Shown: in pieces, positions 1 through 8,057 of the stretch
Position numbering within the stretch: the first letter of the stretch is position 1
Layout of the letters: each line of letters begins with the position of its first letter
Assembly: GCF_003203515.1 (NCBI RefSeq)
Contig: NZ_BGNG01000004.1
Span: forward strand, 248,001 to 312,000
Direction of reading: 5' to 3'
DNA from: Glaciecola sp. KUL10
GTDB taxonomy: Bacteria; Pseudomonadota; Gammaproteobacteria; Enterobacterales; Alteromonadaceae
DNA: 64,000 bases
Translations under genes and position numbers: made by a program
The notes under the pieces: generated by a model
The model's input: only the letters and a program-made list of their open reading frames with translations
Told to the model about the DNA's origin: nothing
The model's database searches: none

Positions 1-112
1 AATTCTATGAAATTTAACAACAAAGGCTACTTTTTTTCTCAAAATCAGGTGCTTTTGTCGGTTAATTACTACAAAGTTTAAATTTAGTTTGTATAAAAAG
101 ATTCTGTACAGC

Positions 113-132
113 ACTCATGAAAAGTCATGAGT
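113..132. other. Perfect 8-bp hairpin downstream of glgA
   Basis: The arms ACTCATGA and TCATGAGT flank a 4-nt loop. It lies just beyond the 3' end of glgA, which is read on the minus strand. The following T-run is about ten bases away, so it is not a textbook intrinsic terminator. It may be a weak terminator or an RNA-stabilising hairpin. Nothing else was seen in bases 1-175. Confidence 0.35.
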
Positions 133-175
133 ACAGTTGGCAGCTTGCTCTCAATCGAGCTCAAGAGCTGCGTTG

Positions 176-1588
176 TTACATTTGTTTATATATAGATTGA
201 AACTTAGCAGCCGCAACATCCCACGTAAACTTAACCTGCATTGCCCGTTTACGGGCTTTGGTGAGCTGCGCTGGGTATTCGTGAAACAGTAATAGTGCTT
301 TACGGATGACGTTAAGTAACGCATCTGGGCTGGGGTTTTCAAATACAAAGCCATTACCATCTGATAAATCTATGTCTTTAACCGTGTCTTTAAGACCGCC
401 GACAGCGCGAACGATGGGTAAGGTGCCATATGCAAGACTGTACATTTGGTTTAAACCACAAGGCTCAAATTGTGATGGCATTAAAAAGAAGTCGGCGCCA
501 GCTTCTACGTAGTGCGCGTATTCAGATTGGAAGTCGTTAATAAACGCGAATTGTTTAGGATGCTTGGCTGCGATTTCTGCCAAAGGCTTAGTAATATCTT
601 CTTCGCCTGTGCCAACAATGACGATTTGTACTTTATGGTGCAATAGCTGCTCTAGCATTGGCAGAATAAACCCGAACCCTTTTTGAATTGTTGTTCGGCA
701 AACCATACCAAGTAAAGGTGTATTTTTGGTAACCGGTAAATTGAATTCTTTTTGCAGTGCTGCTTTACATTTCGCTTTGCCAGAAATGTCATCCACACTG
801 TATCGCGCAGCAATGATTGGATCGGTTTCAGGGTTCCATTGTTCATAATCACAACCGTTGAGTACACCAATGACATCGTTTTGGCGATGTCTGACTACAT
901 CATCTATACCATGACTGCCAAGCGGTGTTGATATCTCCTGCGCATAACTAGGGCTCACAGGGCATATTTTATCAGCGTGAATCAAGCCTGTTTTTAATAG
1001 GTTAATATGACCATTATCAACGTATAAATGCGACTGGTGAGCCGAGACACACTTCATGTTTTTTAAATCTTCGACGCCTTGAAACGCAGCGTTGTGAATA
1101 CTTAATACGCTTTTTGTGTCTCGGTAAAAATCTTTAATTTGCGGATCGTGTTTAGCCATGTAGCAAGCAATCGATGTATGCCAATCATTGCAATGTAATA
1201 TTTGAGGTTTAAAAGCAAGGGACTCAGATGCTTTTAGTGCTGCGAGTGAAAAGAATGCGAACTTCTCACTATTTGAAACTTGGCTGGTTTTTGAATATAG
1301 ATCTTCATCAGCAAAATATTCTGGGTAGTCGATTAAATAGACCTTAATGTTCTCGAAATTTAGTTCTTTTACACCAAATTCATAACGCTGTTCGTTTGCG
1401 TGTAATACTTGTTTCACACAGGCATCGGGCAGCTTAAAAGTGCGCTTTGCTTGGGCATAATAAGGCATGAATATGCGCACATCGTGGCCTAATTCTTTTA
1501 GGGCTATAGGCAGTGCTTTGCCCACATCCGCCAGCCCACCGGTCTTAACGATGTCTTCAACTTCGGAAATTAAAAATAAGATATTCAT
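176..1588 (-). CDS. glgA: Glycogen synthase (ADP-glucose type)
   Basis: This 470-aa GT5 glycosyltransferase transfers glucose from ADP-glucose to the non-reducing end of alpha-1,4-glucan in the cytoplasm. The N-terminus carries the nucleotide-sugar loop KTGGLADVGKALP (about residues 16-28). The C-terminal GT-B half has the conserved PSQFEPCGLNQMYSLAYGT segment around residue 375, typical of bacterial GlgA. The length is normal for the family. The start is ATG at 1588, 36 bp after the rsmC stop on the same strand, so it may be read through from trmB-rsmC. No glgB, glgC or glgP is visible; they may lie before base 1. The assignment is firm; operon membership is inferred. Confidence 0.95.
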   Translation of the reverse strand: MNILFLISEVEDIVKTGGLADVGKALPIALKELGHDVRIFMPYYAQAKRTFKLPDACVKQVLHANEQRYEFGVKELNFENIKVYLIDYPEYFADEDLYSKTSQVSNSEKFAFFSLAALKASESLAFKPQILHCNDWHTSIACYMAKHDPQIKDFYRDTKSVLSIHNAAFQGVEDLKNMKCVSAHQSHLYVDNGHINLLKTGLIHADKICPVSPSYAQEISTPLGSHGIDDVVRHRQNDVIGVLNGCDYEQWNPETDPIIAARYSVDDISGKAKCKAALQKEFNLPVTKNTPLLGMVCRTTIQKGFGFILPMLEQLLHHKVQIVIVGTGEEDITKPLAEIAAKHPKQFAFINDFQSEYAHYVEAGADFFLMPSQFEPCGLNQMYSLAYGTLPIVRAVGGLKDTVKDIDLSDGNGFVFENPSPDALLNVIRKALLLFHEYPAQLTKARKRAMQVKFTWDVAAAKFQSIYKQM

Positions 1589-1624
1589 GCTTTACTCATC
1601 GTTATTTATTTTACTAGTTTATGG

Positions 1625-2677
1625 TTATTTAGCCGCTTCATAGATACTAAATTTATTGGTTTGCAACACCGTCTGCGATTTGAAGTATTGTTTGCTCAGT
1701 GTATCTGCGTATGGCAAAAAACGATTGGCAACGATCATTAGCTTTCCTCTAGGACGGGTTTGCTTATGCGCATCGACAATAAACTGCTGTGTAATATCGT
1801 AGTTAGTTTTGATACCAGTGTGAAAAGGAGGGTTACTGACAACCGCATCAAACGTACCCGATACTTCGTTTAAGCCATCACTGTCTATCACTTGCGCTTC
1901 AACCTCGTTGAGTTCGAGTGTCTTTTTAGCGCAATAAGTCGCTAATGCAGATACATCGCTCATCACTAATTTAACATGAGCGTTGGCTTTTAAAAGATAC
2001 GTACCAATAATGCCTGTGCCACAAGCGAAGTCTAAAATATTGCCTCGTAAAGCTAGTAAGCGATCACTTTTAGGTGCAAGTTCAGACAGTAAAAGCTGAG
2101 TGCCTGGGTCAAATTGTTTATGCCCAAACACACCCGGTAACGAAAACACTTTTACAGGAAGATCATTGACTGAGTATGTGCGAATAACGCCATTGCTTTC
2201 TAGGTTAAACGCTTTGCTAGCTTCGTTTTCTTTTGTAACACAAATTAATCCACAGTGCTTGGCACCGTCGATTTTGTTCACGGTAGAGCCTAACTTTTCT
2301 AGTAGCTTACCTACACTTTTTATACCGGCTTTATTTTCTCCGACAACCAGAAGTTGACCGCCTATTTTAAGTAAGTCATTCAACTGATGTATCAATAAAT
2401 CTAAATGTTGTTTAGCTTTTGGTAAGTAAATAACCGCGCCGTCTAGCTTGTTTTCTTTTAGTGCAGGTATAGCAGTAAAATCAGCAGCGTAGTATTGTTT
2501 GTGCTTTGAGATATTCGAGGCGCCTTGGTACATATCGAACATCTGATGCAAACCAACAACCTTGTCTGATTCAATCTCAGAGAAAATATGCACATCGCTT
2601 GGATTAACAATGGCCCATTGACCCTCAGCAAACAGGTCTAGGTTTCGTATCAGTAACTGACTAGGTAAACTTAGCAT
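1625..2677 (-). CDS. rsmC: 16S rRNA m2G1207 methyltransferase RsmC
   Basis: The 350-aa SAM-dependent enzyme methylates the N2 of G1207 in 16S rRNA of the 30S subunit. It shows the two-domain RsmC layout: a degenerate N-terminal methyltransferase-like half, then a catalytic half with the SAM loop ILDFACGTGIIGTYL (about residue 215) and the catalytic signature VVSNPPFHTG (about residue 285). The ATG overlaps the trmB stop by one base (TAATG), so the two rRNA/tRNA methylases are translationally coupled. The length fits the family. The call is strong because the NPPF motif and the duplicated architecture are both present. Confidence 0.93.
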   Translation of the reverse strand: MLSLPSQLLIRNLDLFAEGQWAIVNPSDVHIFSEIESDKVVGLHQMFDMYQGASNISKHKQYYAADFTAIPALKENKLDGAVIYLPKAKQHLDLLIHQLNDLLKIGGQLLVVGENKAGIKSVGKLLEKLGSTVNKIDGAKHCGLICVTKENEASKAFNLESNGVIRTYSVNDLPVKVFSLPGVFGHKQFDPGTQLLLSELAPKSDRLLALRGNILDFACGTGIIGTYLLKANAHVKLVMSDVSALATYCAKKTLELNEVEAQVIDSDGLNEVSGTFDAVVSNPPFHTGIKTNYDITQQFIVDAHKQTRPRGKLMIVANRFLPYADTLSKQYFKSQTVLQTNKFSIYEAAK

Positions 2678-3396
2678 TATGCGATTCTCTCAAATACTAA
2701 ATCCCAAACACCATGACCTAGTTTCTGGCCTCTGACCTCAAATTTAGTGATAGGCCGATAATCAGGTCGCTCAACAAAATCGCCTTGTCCTGAGGTATTT
2801 TTGAATGTACTCGCCTGAGAAGTTACTTCTAACATGTGGTGAGCATAAGGTTCCCAATCGGTCGCCATATGGAATTTGCCGCCGATAGCAAGTTTAGATG
2901 ATACTTTTTCAACAAAGTTGGTTTGTACTATTCTGCGTTTATGATGGCGCTTTTTATGCCATGGATCGGGAAAGTACAACTGTAAACGATTCAGCGAGTT
3001 ATCCGCGATACACTTGTCGAGCACTTCGATCGCATCGTGTTCAAATACACGCAAATTTGTCAGTCCAGCTTCTTCTGCCGCAGCTAGACACGCACCGACG
3101 CCTGGTTTATGCACTTCGATACCGATAAAATTAATGTCGGGCGAGTCGCTGGCCATTTCAACCAATGACTTACCCATACCAAAACCGATTTCAAGTACGA
3201 CGGGATTGTTGTTGCCAAACACTTGCTCGAAAGCTAATAAGCCTTGGTTTATTTCTAAGCCCATCGATTCCCAATTGACTTCGATTGCTCGCGCTTGTGC
3301 TTTGGTAAGTCTACCTTCTCGTTTTACAAAGCTTTTTACTTTGCTGATATAGACACCCGCTTCGCGCGCTTCTTCTTCGGAGTTAAACCCTCTCAT
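2677..3396 (-). CDS. trmB: tRNA (guanine-46-N7)-methyltransferase TrmB
   Basis: The 239-aa enzyme makes m7G46 in the variable loop of tRNAs using SAM. The SAM site [14 protein letters not shown] is around residue 70, and the family signature [16 protein letters not shown], which contributes the catalytic Asp and tRNA-contacting basic residues, is around residue 140. It is the first gene of a trmB-rsmC(-glgA) group on the minus strand. The more usual Enterobacteria order trmB-yggL-mutY is altered here: mutY and yggX are close but on the opposite strand, separated by a hydrolase. The start is ATG at 3396. Confidence 0.95.
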   Translation of the reverse strand: MRGFNSEEEAREAGVYISKVKSFVKREGRLTKAQARAIEVNWESMGLEINQGLLAFEQVFGNNNPVVLEIGFGMGKSLVEMASDSPDINFIGIEVHKPGVGACLAAAEEAGLTNLRVFEHDAIEVLDKCIADNSLNRLQLYFPDPWHKKRHHKRRIVQTNFVEKVSSKLAIGGKFHMATDWEPYAHHMLEVTSQASTFKNTSGQGDFVERPDYRPITKFEVRGQKLGHGVWDLVFERIA

Positions 3397-3565
3397 GTAC
3401 TCTTCTCATCGTTGATTAACGGCGCGTGCAGGGTAAATCTGTGATGTGACACAACTTACGGCGCTCATGTTTTGAATTCTTAATGGGTCATTATCCTATT
3501 ATGTTCGTTAAATGAAAAGGCTTAGATAAATGCAAGAATTGGGTAACGAGATAGCGCAATTACTT

Positions 3566-4285
3566 TTAGTTTGAATTGGCGCTAATAAACTGCGCCAACA
3601 TATCGCTGACCTTATTTGCCTGCGTTAGTACCAACATATGAGCAGTACCTGACAAACAGTGCAGATTAGCAGATGGTTTGCTCTGGCAAAACTTCTCAAC
3701 ATTATTAGCTTGTGCAATGAAATCCTGTTCCCCAACGATAACTTGCATAGGGATATCTAAGCTTTGTAGTTGTGTTGATAAATCTTGTCGAGGTGTTGTC
3801 GACTTTATTTGATTCACCAAGGTTGAATTGCCTAAGTCATTTTGCATATCTATAACGGTTTGAGGGTGGGTATTGTGTTCAAGTTCTGCTTGCGTGAAAT
3901 ATTGTGCTAAGCGGTTGCGACCAAGCTTCATCTTTGGGTTTTTGCTTAACGCTTTTAACAAAGATTGTCTTGTCGATAACTCTTCGTTGCTCAAACCAAA
4001 AGGGTCATAAGCAATCAAGCTAATAGACGCTATTTCACTTTTGTTTTGCAGTGCGCTAAGCGCGGCAATATAGCCTCCCATCGAATAACCCACTAAATGC
4101 ACTTTGCCCTGAGCTTGCGAAATGCGATCTTCGGTCAGCGCGAGCATGTCTTCAAGGCTTTGTGCCCATTGCAGGGGAGAATAAAGACGCTCATATATGT
4201 TAAGCGTTTGCCAAATTGGCAGCCAGATGCGCTCGTCGCATAAGGTACCAGGTAAAAAAAGTACGCTTTGGTTTATCGTATTCAC
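3566..4285 (-). CDS. Alpha/beta-fold hydrolase
   Basis: A 239-aa cytoplasmic alpha/beta hydrolase, with no signal peptide. The oxyanion-side motif LFLPGTLCD is near residue 10, the nucleophile elbow GYSMGGY (GxSxG) near residue 67, an acidic residue follows in IVGEQDFIA near 189, and the histidine in SGTAHMLVL is near 217, giving a complete Ser-Asp-His triad. The fold resembles MenH/BioH-like small hydrolases, but no substrate can be assigned. The only plausible start is GTG at 4285 with a weak upstream AAAGA. It is divergent from mutY. The catalytic machinery is clear; the role is unknown. Confidence 0.82.
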   Translation of the reverse strand: MNTINQSVLFLPGTLCDERIWLPIWQTLNIYERLYSPLQWAQSLEDMLALTEDRISQAQGKVHLVGYSMGGYIAALSALQNKSEIASISLIAYDPFGLSNEELSTRQSLLKALSKNPKMKLGRNRLAQYFTQAELEHNTHPQTVIDMQNDLGNSTLVNQIKSTTPRQDLSTQLQSLDIPMQVIVGEQDFIAQANNVEKFCQSKPSANLHCLSGTAHMLVLTQANKVSDMLAQFISANSN

Positions 4286-4411
4286 TTAAAATCTTTTGTG
4301 AGCTGTTTAACGCGATGCGATGTAACATACCATATCTCAAGTAGTGAGCATCTGTTAGATTTGCTTAGCCTTGATTTATTTGTAGCTTTGAAGAGTCTTA
4401 AAAGAATAAAA

Positions 4412-5503
4412 ATGACAAAAAACAACTTTGTGTTTAGCGAAAGTTTATTGGCTTGGTGGGATATTGACGGTCGAAAAAACCTACCTTGGCAACAAAATAA
4501 AACACGTTATCGAGTCTGGGTCTCTGAAATTATGTTGCAGCAAACGCAAGTTGCGACCGTGATCCCTTATTTTGAACGCTTCATGCAAAAGTTCCCAGAT
4601 GTCATTGCCTTAGCTAACGCGCCTCAGGATGAGGTACTTCATTTATGGACAGGACTAGGTTACTACGCTAGAGCGCGTAATTTACACAAGGCAGCTCAAC
4701 AAGTCCGCGATGAGCATAATGGCGTTTTCCCCGAGCAATTTGAACAAGTACTTGCGCTATCAGGCATAGGTCGGTCAACTGCCGCGGCGATTTTGTCTTT
4801 AGCTGATGATCAAGCTTATGTGATTTTAGATGGCAATGTAAAACGCGTGCTTGCAAGGTATTTTGCGCAGGAAGGATGGCCGGGTAATAAAAAAGTTGAA
4901 GACCAAATGTGGCAACTGGCAGAGGATCTTAAGCCTAAAGCCCGATTTGGCGATTACACGCAAGCCATGATGGATTTGGGTGCAACGCTTTGTAAAAGAT
5001 CTAGGCCAAACTGCGATGAATGCCCAGTGCAAAGTCGTTGTTTAGCCTATGCTCAAGGCAGGCAAAGCGAGCTTCCGCATTCCAAACCCAAAAAGCAAAT
5101 ACCTACCAAATATACGACGATGATTATCCCATCCTATCGCGGTTCATTGCTCATGCATCAGCGGCCTCCCTCAGGAATTTGGGGCGGTTTATGGGCATTT
5201 TTAGAAACGGACTATTCAGAAAATGACTTTGTTACTCCTGAAATGTGGAAAACATTAATACCTGCAGATATTCAAGATGCAGATTACTCAACAACAGAGT
5301 TGCCTGCTTTTAAACACACTTTTAGTCATTTTCATTTGAATATACAGCCGGTGTTACTTGAAATGCCAAGCTATTTACCCAATGAAGTACAAGAGAAGAA
5401 AAGCCGGTGGGTCGATATTCAAAATGTCGGCGATATTGGTCTATCAGCACCCACGGTAAAGATCATCGAAGCGTTAAAAGTTCAAAGACCTTTGGCGTTC
5501 TAA
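4412..5503 (+). CDS. mutY: A/G-specific adenine DNA glycosylase MutY
   Basis: The 363-aa base-excision enzyme removes adenine mispaired with 8-oxoguanine. Visible features are the catalytic Glu in [10 protein letters not shown], the helix-hairpin-helix [16 protein letters not shown], the catalytic Asp in [10 protein letters not shown], the [4Fe-4S] cluster loop C-x6-C-x2-C-x5-C in the segment [17 protein letters not shown], and a C-terminal NUDIX-like 8-oxoG recognition domain. An in-frame TTG at 4268 would add 48 residues unlike the family and would overlap the hydrolase start, so ATG 4412 is preferred. yggX follows after 76 bp, as in many gammaproteobacteria. Confidence 0.95.
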   Translation: MTKNNFVFSESLLAWWDIDGRKNLPWQQNKTRYRVWVSEIMLQQTQVATVIPYFERFMQKFPDVIALANAPQDEVLHLWTGLGYYARARNLHKAAQQVRDEHNGVFPEQFEQVLALSGIGRSTAAAILSLADDQAYVILDGNVKRVLARYFAQEGWPGNKKVEDQMWQLAEDLKPKARFGDYTQAMMDLGATLCKRSRPNCDECPVQSRCLAYAQGRQSELPHSKPKKQIPTKYTTMIIPSYRGSLLMHQRPPSGIWGGLWAFLETDYSENDFVTPEMWKTLIPADIQDADYSTTELPAFKHTFSHFHLNIQPVLLEMPSYLPNEVQEKKSRWVDIQNVGDIGLSAPTVKIIEALKVQRPLAF

Positions 5504-5579
5504 TTGTTAAATTTTAATCTATAATCATGGCAATCGCGCTTTTTGCAACGTAAGTTGCATCAATAAATAAGGAAACACA

Positions 5580-5852
5580 ATGGCAAGACAAGTATTTTGT
5601 GAGCATCTAAAAAAAGAGGCCGATGGCTTAGATTTTCAGTTGTACCCAGGCGAATTGGGCAAACGTATTTTCGATAATATTTCGAAAGAAGCATTTACCG
5701 GCTGGCAAAAGAAGCAAACCATGCTGATCAACGAAAATAAATTAAATATGATGGAACCCAACGACCGCAAGTTTTTGGAAGAAAAAATGGAAGCATACTT
5801 ATTTGAAGGCATAGAACCCAGCATCGAAGGCTACGTTCCGCCTACAAAATAA
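5580..5852 (+). CDS. yggX: Fe(II)-trafficking protein YggX
   Basis: The 90-aa cytoplasmic protein is implicated in protecting iron-sulfur clusters and handling iron under oxidative stress. It has the family length, the conserved N-terminal Cys7 in [18 protein letters not shown], and the [17 protein letters not shown]-terminal segment. AAGGA lies 6 nt before the ATG. It lies directly downstream of mutY, whose product carries an Fe-S cluster. This neighbourhood is a classic one and supports both calls. Confidence 0.95.
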   Translation: MARQVFCEHLKKEADGLDFQLYPGELGKRIFDNISKEAFTGWQKKQTMLINENKLNMMEPNDRKFLEEKMEAYLFEGIEPSIEGYVPPTK

Positions 5853-5902
5853 GCACTTGAACCAATAAATCGAAGAAAGCGCTAAAAAAGCCCAAAAACA
5901 TG

Positions 5903-5931
5903 TTGACTTAAAAGCTCAAAATCCGTTTAAT
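5903..5931 (+). promoter_or_regulatory. Sigma70-type promoter for tRNA-Phe
   Basis: TTGACT (5903-5908) and TTTAAT (5926-5931) are separated by 17 bp. They are followed by a GC-rich stretch (GCACCCACAGCG) of the kind seen at stringently controlled stable-RNA promoters. It lies about 60 bp before the tRNA. The call rests on reading the consensus by eye. Confidence 0.6.
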
Positions 5932-5991
5932 ACGCACCCACAGCGAATTACATGCATACCGACGTAGTCAACACGCAGTAAAAGACGCATT

Positions 5992-6067
5992 GCCTCGATA
6001 GCTCAGTTGGTAGAGCAGCGGATTGAAAATCCGCGTGTCCCTGGTTCGATCCCGGGTCGAGGCACCA
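5992..6067 (+). tRNA. tRNA-Phe (anticodon GAA)
   Basis: A 76-nt cloverleaf with encoded CCA. The acceptor GCCTCGA pairs with TCGAGGC, the D arm is GCTC/GAGC, and the anticodon stem GCGGA/TCCGC holds the loop TTGAAAA with GAA at 6025-6027. The T arm is CCTGG(TTCGATC)CCGGG with one register choice. All invariant positions (T8, G18G19, TTCGA) are present. It is flanked by its own promoter and terminator. tRNA 3' ends are common integration sites, but no duplicated 3' end was found downstream in the accessory patch. Confidence 0.98.
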
Positions 6068-6077
6068 TTTATATCAA

Positions 6078-6105
6078 AGCCCTGCTCATTGAGCGGGGCT
6101 TTTTT
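6078..6105 (+). terminator. Intrinsic terminator after tRNA-Phe
   Basis: AGCCC-T-GCTC pairs with GAGC-G-GGGCT across a 3-nt loop, with one T-G wobble. A run of T follows directly. It is 10 bp beyond the CCA end of the tRNA. Confidence 0.85.
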
Positions 6106-6290
6106 GTTCGTGCCAAAGTGCACACTAATCATCGCTGGTTTGCTGCTTGTCGTCGTTGCTTTACCATGAAGCAATCTCCAAAAACTACCTCAAATCAAAA
6201 AATACCATCAAGTACTAGGAAAACGATTATTTGTTTAATTCGCTGCTAGTATATAAATTACTCAAGCGCTCATAAAAAATAAGGTAAAAA

Positions 6291-6659
6291 ATGTCCACTA
6301 TGCAAAGGTTACTAATGAACGATCCTCCTGGTTACTTCACAAGAGGCGGTGAGGTCCTGTGGAAACTCATGAAAGAAGACTTAATCGAGGAGCCTTTACC
6401 TGGAGAATGGAAGGATTTGCAGGCCTTAGTTAAACAAAGCTTTAATAAGCACACTGAACATGAAATTGATGAGCCAAACCACATCTATTGTAAAAAACTC
6501 GATAAGGGAGGTATGAGTGGTGGCGTGGTTTATCCTTTATTCTTCAAGGAAGTTATCCTTTGCTTCATTTCATATCAGTTTTCTGGCGGTGCGTACGGTA
6601 AACAATATAGTCAAAATTACAACAATTGGCTGGAAAAAGTAAGTCAGGGCTTGGTGTAA
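6291..6659 (+). CDS. Hypothetical protein, 122 aa
   Basis: I do not recognise this protein. It starts at ATG 6291 with AAGG 6 nt upstream, so translation is credible. It has no signal peptide or transmembrane segment. The sequence has a central glycine-rich turn (KLDKGGMSGGVVYP) followed by a hydrophobic strand and a C-terminal QFSGGAYGKQYSQNYNNW segment, suggesting a small globular fold. It sits alone between tRNA-Phe and a restriction-modification pair, a location that favours acquired cargo genes. A phage-defence or immunity role would be guesswork. Confidence 0.6.
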   Translation: MSTMQRLLMNDPPGYFTRGGEVLWKLMKEDLIEEPLPGEWKDLQALVKQSFNKHTEHEIDEPNHIYCKKLDKGGMSGGVVYPLFFKEVILCFISYQFSGGAYGKQYSQNYNNWLEKVSQGLV

Positions 6660-6764
6660 GTAACCCTTCACTTGAACACTACTTTTTATCGTCGAAAATT
6701 TATCAAAAGAACCTTGATGATTCCAACCAATCCACTAAGTTAGCCGTTTATTCACTAATAATTT

Positions 6765-6782
6765 CAGGCTCATAAGAGCCTG
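6765..6782. other. Perfect 7-bp stem-loop in the gap before the restriction gene
   Basis: CAGGCTC and GAGCCTG flank ATAA, and weaker outer complementarity (TCACT/AGTGA) extends it. There is no adjacent T-run in either direction, so it is not a clear terminator. The rest of the 6660-6952 gap is AT-rich and shows no convincing ORF or integrase scar. Confidence 0.35.
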
Positions 6783-6952
6783 TGATAAGTGAGAGCTTTT
6801 ACCTTGTTTATTCTTTTTCGTGAAAGTATCCAATATGGTTTAGATTTATTTATTTCTTCTTTGCAGGTGCAAAGTTTGAAATCTTTACTAGTGTCACGCA
6901 TTTCTGAACCATCTAGAGTTAGGTAAAAAAGCAGTTTGCATTTAAATTAGAT

Positions 6953-7966
6953 TTAGAAATCACTAGCAATTCGATTTGCAATATTGCCTTGCAAAAGTAG
7001 TCTCTCTAAGTCGCCATGCAACTGGGATAATGAACGAATGAACTTTGTACCATTAATATTAACAGGCAAATTTTCTTCCCCTCCATAATATTCAACAACT
7101 TCATCATACGTATTTGAGTCATTGGATATTTGCTTTTCAGAAATTGGAATCTCTGGAAGGTACATTGCTAAAAAACCAACCCTTTGAAAATTTCTTATTT
7201 TTGATGGACTTGTAAATTCTGAACTACTTGTAAAAAAGCCAACGCCAAGTATATCAGTGGTGTAACCGGAAGCGAGAAGCCTTTCTCTTGCAAAATTACT
7301 TTTTACGGATAGCCATAAATTGTTAGGCAAGCACATTAGAACGAAGTCACCGTAAGACTGGATTTTTTGATTATTTGTCTTAAAGAAGTTCCTTTGGTCA
7401 ATAAGCTCACTCAGAGCCTTTTCAAGCAATAATTCTGAAACTTGACCTAGGTTGGAAACCCCGCTTTGTTTTTCACTATCGTCTTGTGGTCGGGTCCATC
7501 GTTGCCGATTGATCAGATCAATAAACTGTTTTGCTTTTACAAAATTTTTCGTATTTATTTCTTCACCCAAGTGTTTTTCAACACACTCAATCGCAATCGA
7601 TGCGAGCAGATGAACGTTGGTGAATAAGTTCCCATATTCTGGGTAAAACTGAAGAAACACCATTAAAGCTTTGTGTTCCCTATTTTTACTCCATTCGCTA
7701 GTAGATACGGCTTTCCCATTAATTCCAATAGCTTTTATATTATCAATGATTGTCTTGTCTAAACTATCTATTAATTGGCACATAAATACACGCGTTAAAT
7801 CAAAGTCGATGTGAGGATATACATCAGTTTCTTTGTTGATTTTGTCTAGAACGTATCTTTGTAACGGAACCACAAATTGCTGAATCGTGTCGTCTGAGGG
7901 GTCCTTGTTTACTGTTTTATATTCAACATTTTCATCTTCCCTAACTTGTAGATCTAAAATATTCAC
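6953..7966 (-). CDS. Probable type II restriction endonuclease (PD-(D/E)XK-like)
   Basis: A 337-aa soluble protein divergent from a DNA cytosine methylase, which is the main reason for the call. Near residues 205-225 it has YGDF followed after 12 residues by S-V-K in a hydrophobic strand. This matches a D-x(n)-(D/E/S)xK nuclease core with Ser in place of the usual acidic residue, and a helix with SELLLEKAL lies upstream. The family and recognition site were not recognised. The start was set at GTG 7966 because GGAG lies 5 nt upstream; GTG 7972 would overlap that site. Composition looks AT-richer than the flanking housekeeping genes, consistent with transfer. It could instead be another nuclease-like partner of the methylase. 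Confidence 0.62.
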   Translation of the reverse strand: MNILDLQVREDENVEYKTVNKDPSDDTIQQFVVPLQRYVLDKINKETDVYPHIDFDLTRVFMCQLIDSLDKTIIDNIKAIGINGKAVSTSEWSKNREHKALMVFLQFYPEYGNLFTNVHLLASIAIECVEKHLGEEINTKNFVKAKQFIDLINRQRWTRPQDDSEKQSGVSNLGQVSELLLEKALSELIDQRNFFKTNNQKIQSYGDFVLMCLPNNLWLSVKSNFARERLLASGYTTDILGVGFFTSSSEFTSPSKIRNFQRVGFLAMYLPEIPISEKQISNDSNTYDEVVEYYGGEENLPVNINGTKFIRSLSQLHGDLERLLLQGNIANRIASDF

Positions 7967-7993
7967 AAACACTCCATGTAGGTCTATTTTTGA

Positions 7994-8022
7994 TTGACTG
8001 TCTAAATATACAGTGATATTCT
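7994..8022 (+). promoter_or_regulatory. Candidate promoter of the methylase gene
   Basis: TTGACT (7994-7999) and TATTCT (8017-8022) have a 17-bp spacer and sit 36 bp before the methylase ATG. The inverted repeat that begins at the last base of this -10 would cover the transcription start. Confidence 0.45.
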
Positions 8023-8039
8023 CCGGGTATTAAACCGGA
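8022..8039. promoter_or_regulatory. Inverted repeat, candidate operator of the restriction-modification pair
   Basis: TCCGG and CCGGA flank an 8-nt spacer between the divergent endonuclease and methylase genes, next to the -10 of the methylase promoter. The methylase carries an N-terminal helix-turn-helix, and M.SsoII/M.EcoRII-type enzymes repress their own promoters through such sites, so autoregulation is a reasonable inference. Each arm also contains CCGG, so it could alternatively be a methylation-sensitive site. Confidence 0.5.
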
Positions 8040-8057
8040 TAAGTTAAACTATTAAAT

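Noticed and set aside
4268-4411. Longer mutY from TTG 4268
   Set aside because: The extra 48 residues do not look like MutY, lack a ribosome-binding site and overlap the divergent hydrolase start; ATG 4412 fits the family.
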